This document shows positions 48,861-48,903 of a DNA stretch of 48,903 nt, one piece after another; the first letter of the stretch is position 1; every line of letters begins with the position of its first letter. The DNA is from an uncultured Spirochaetales bacterium (GTDB lineage: Bacteria; Spirochaetota; Spirochaetia; Sphaerochaetales; Sphaerochaetaceae): positions 1 to 48,903 of the forward strand of contig CALXRC010000015.1 in NCBI GenBank assembly GCA_944390865.1, in the 5' to 3' direction. Made by a program: the position numbers and the translations under genes. The notes beneath the pieces are model-generated. The model worked only from the letters and a program-made list of their open reading frames with translations, did not search any database and was not told the origin of the DNA.

Positions 48861-48903
48861 AGCGATGCTAATCTTTTGGTGACGGCCAGAAGAGACTGAA
48901 GCA

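Overview
The window reads as a stretch of bacterial chromosome from a diderm, sugar-fermenting organism, most likely a spirochaete (inference). The reasons are: an LPS/outer-membrane transport set (LptC-LptA-LptB) followed by rpoN, hpf, hprK and ptsH; a carD-ispD-ispF block, an order I associate with spirochaetes; ThyX rather than ThyA; and many signal-peptide and export proteins. Genes are tightly packed, often with 1-4 nt overlaps. I see no insertion sequences, phage or CRISPR.

Layout. 1-3030 (minus): tRNA-Phe, an M20-type peptidase and two oligopeptide ABC permeases. 3128-5072 (plus): ECF transporter ATPase and T component, then 5-formyl-THF cyclo-ligase. 5065-8107 (minus): a PtsN-like EIIA, an NfnB/NfnA-like electron-bifurcating pair and tRNA-Leu. 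8279-16166 (plus): YmdB-like protein, RseC-like protein, LptC, LptA, LptB, RpoN, HPF, HPr kinase, HPr, a LexA-like protein and HolA. 16116-22126: UvrC, an esterase, then a minus operon malQ-rsmE-thyX-DUF5655. 22288-24804: CarD, IspD, IspF and a RecA-fold ATPase. 25139-31274: CorC/HlyC protein, TetR regulator, UgpC-type ATPase, aspartokinase and a MATE exporter. 31396-34725: polar amino acid ABC system with two tandem binding proteins. 34879-38772: complete glucose PTS (crr-ptsI-ptsH-ptsG). 38878-48860: a glutamine/glutamate block.

The glutamine block is the most interesting part. A type I glutamine synthetase, an ANTAR-domain pseudo-receiver and a type III glutamine synthetase form one minus operon. 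Divergent from it is a split, archaeal-style glutamate synthase in three overlapping genes. CTP synthase and an asparagine-synthetase-like glutaminase lie beyond, also divergent from each other. All four transcription units have a short leader with an intrinsic terminator just before the ribosome binding site. In each leader the 5' base of the terminator can instead form a small hairpin with a six-base loop of the form A-R-A-G-A-Y (A at 1, G at 4), the loop signature known for ANTAR RNA targets. I infer an ANTAR antitermination regulon for glutamine-producing and glutamine-consuming enzymes. The operon that would be controlled also encodes the regulator.

Other themes: two HPr proteins, of which only the one beside HPr kinase keeps Ser46; a YmdB-like protein and a LexA-like protein that have each lost key catalytic residues; and several genes whose predicted -10 box lies only 6-8 nt before the start codon, suggesting leaderless mRNAs.
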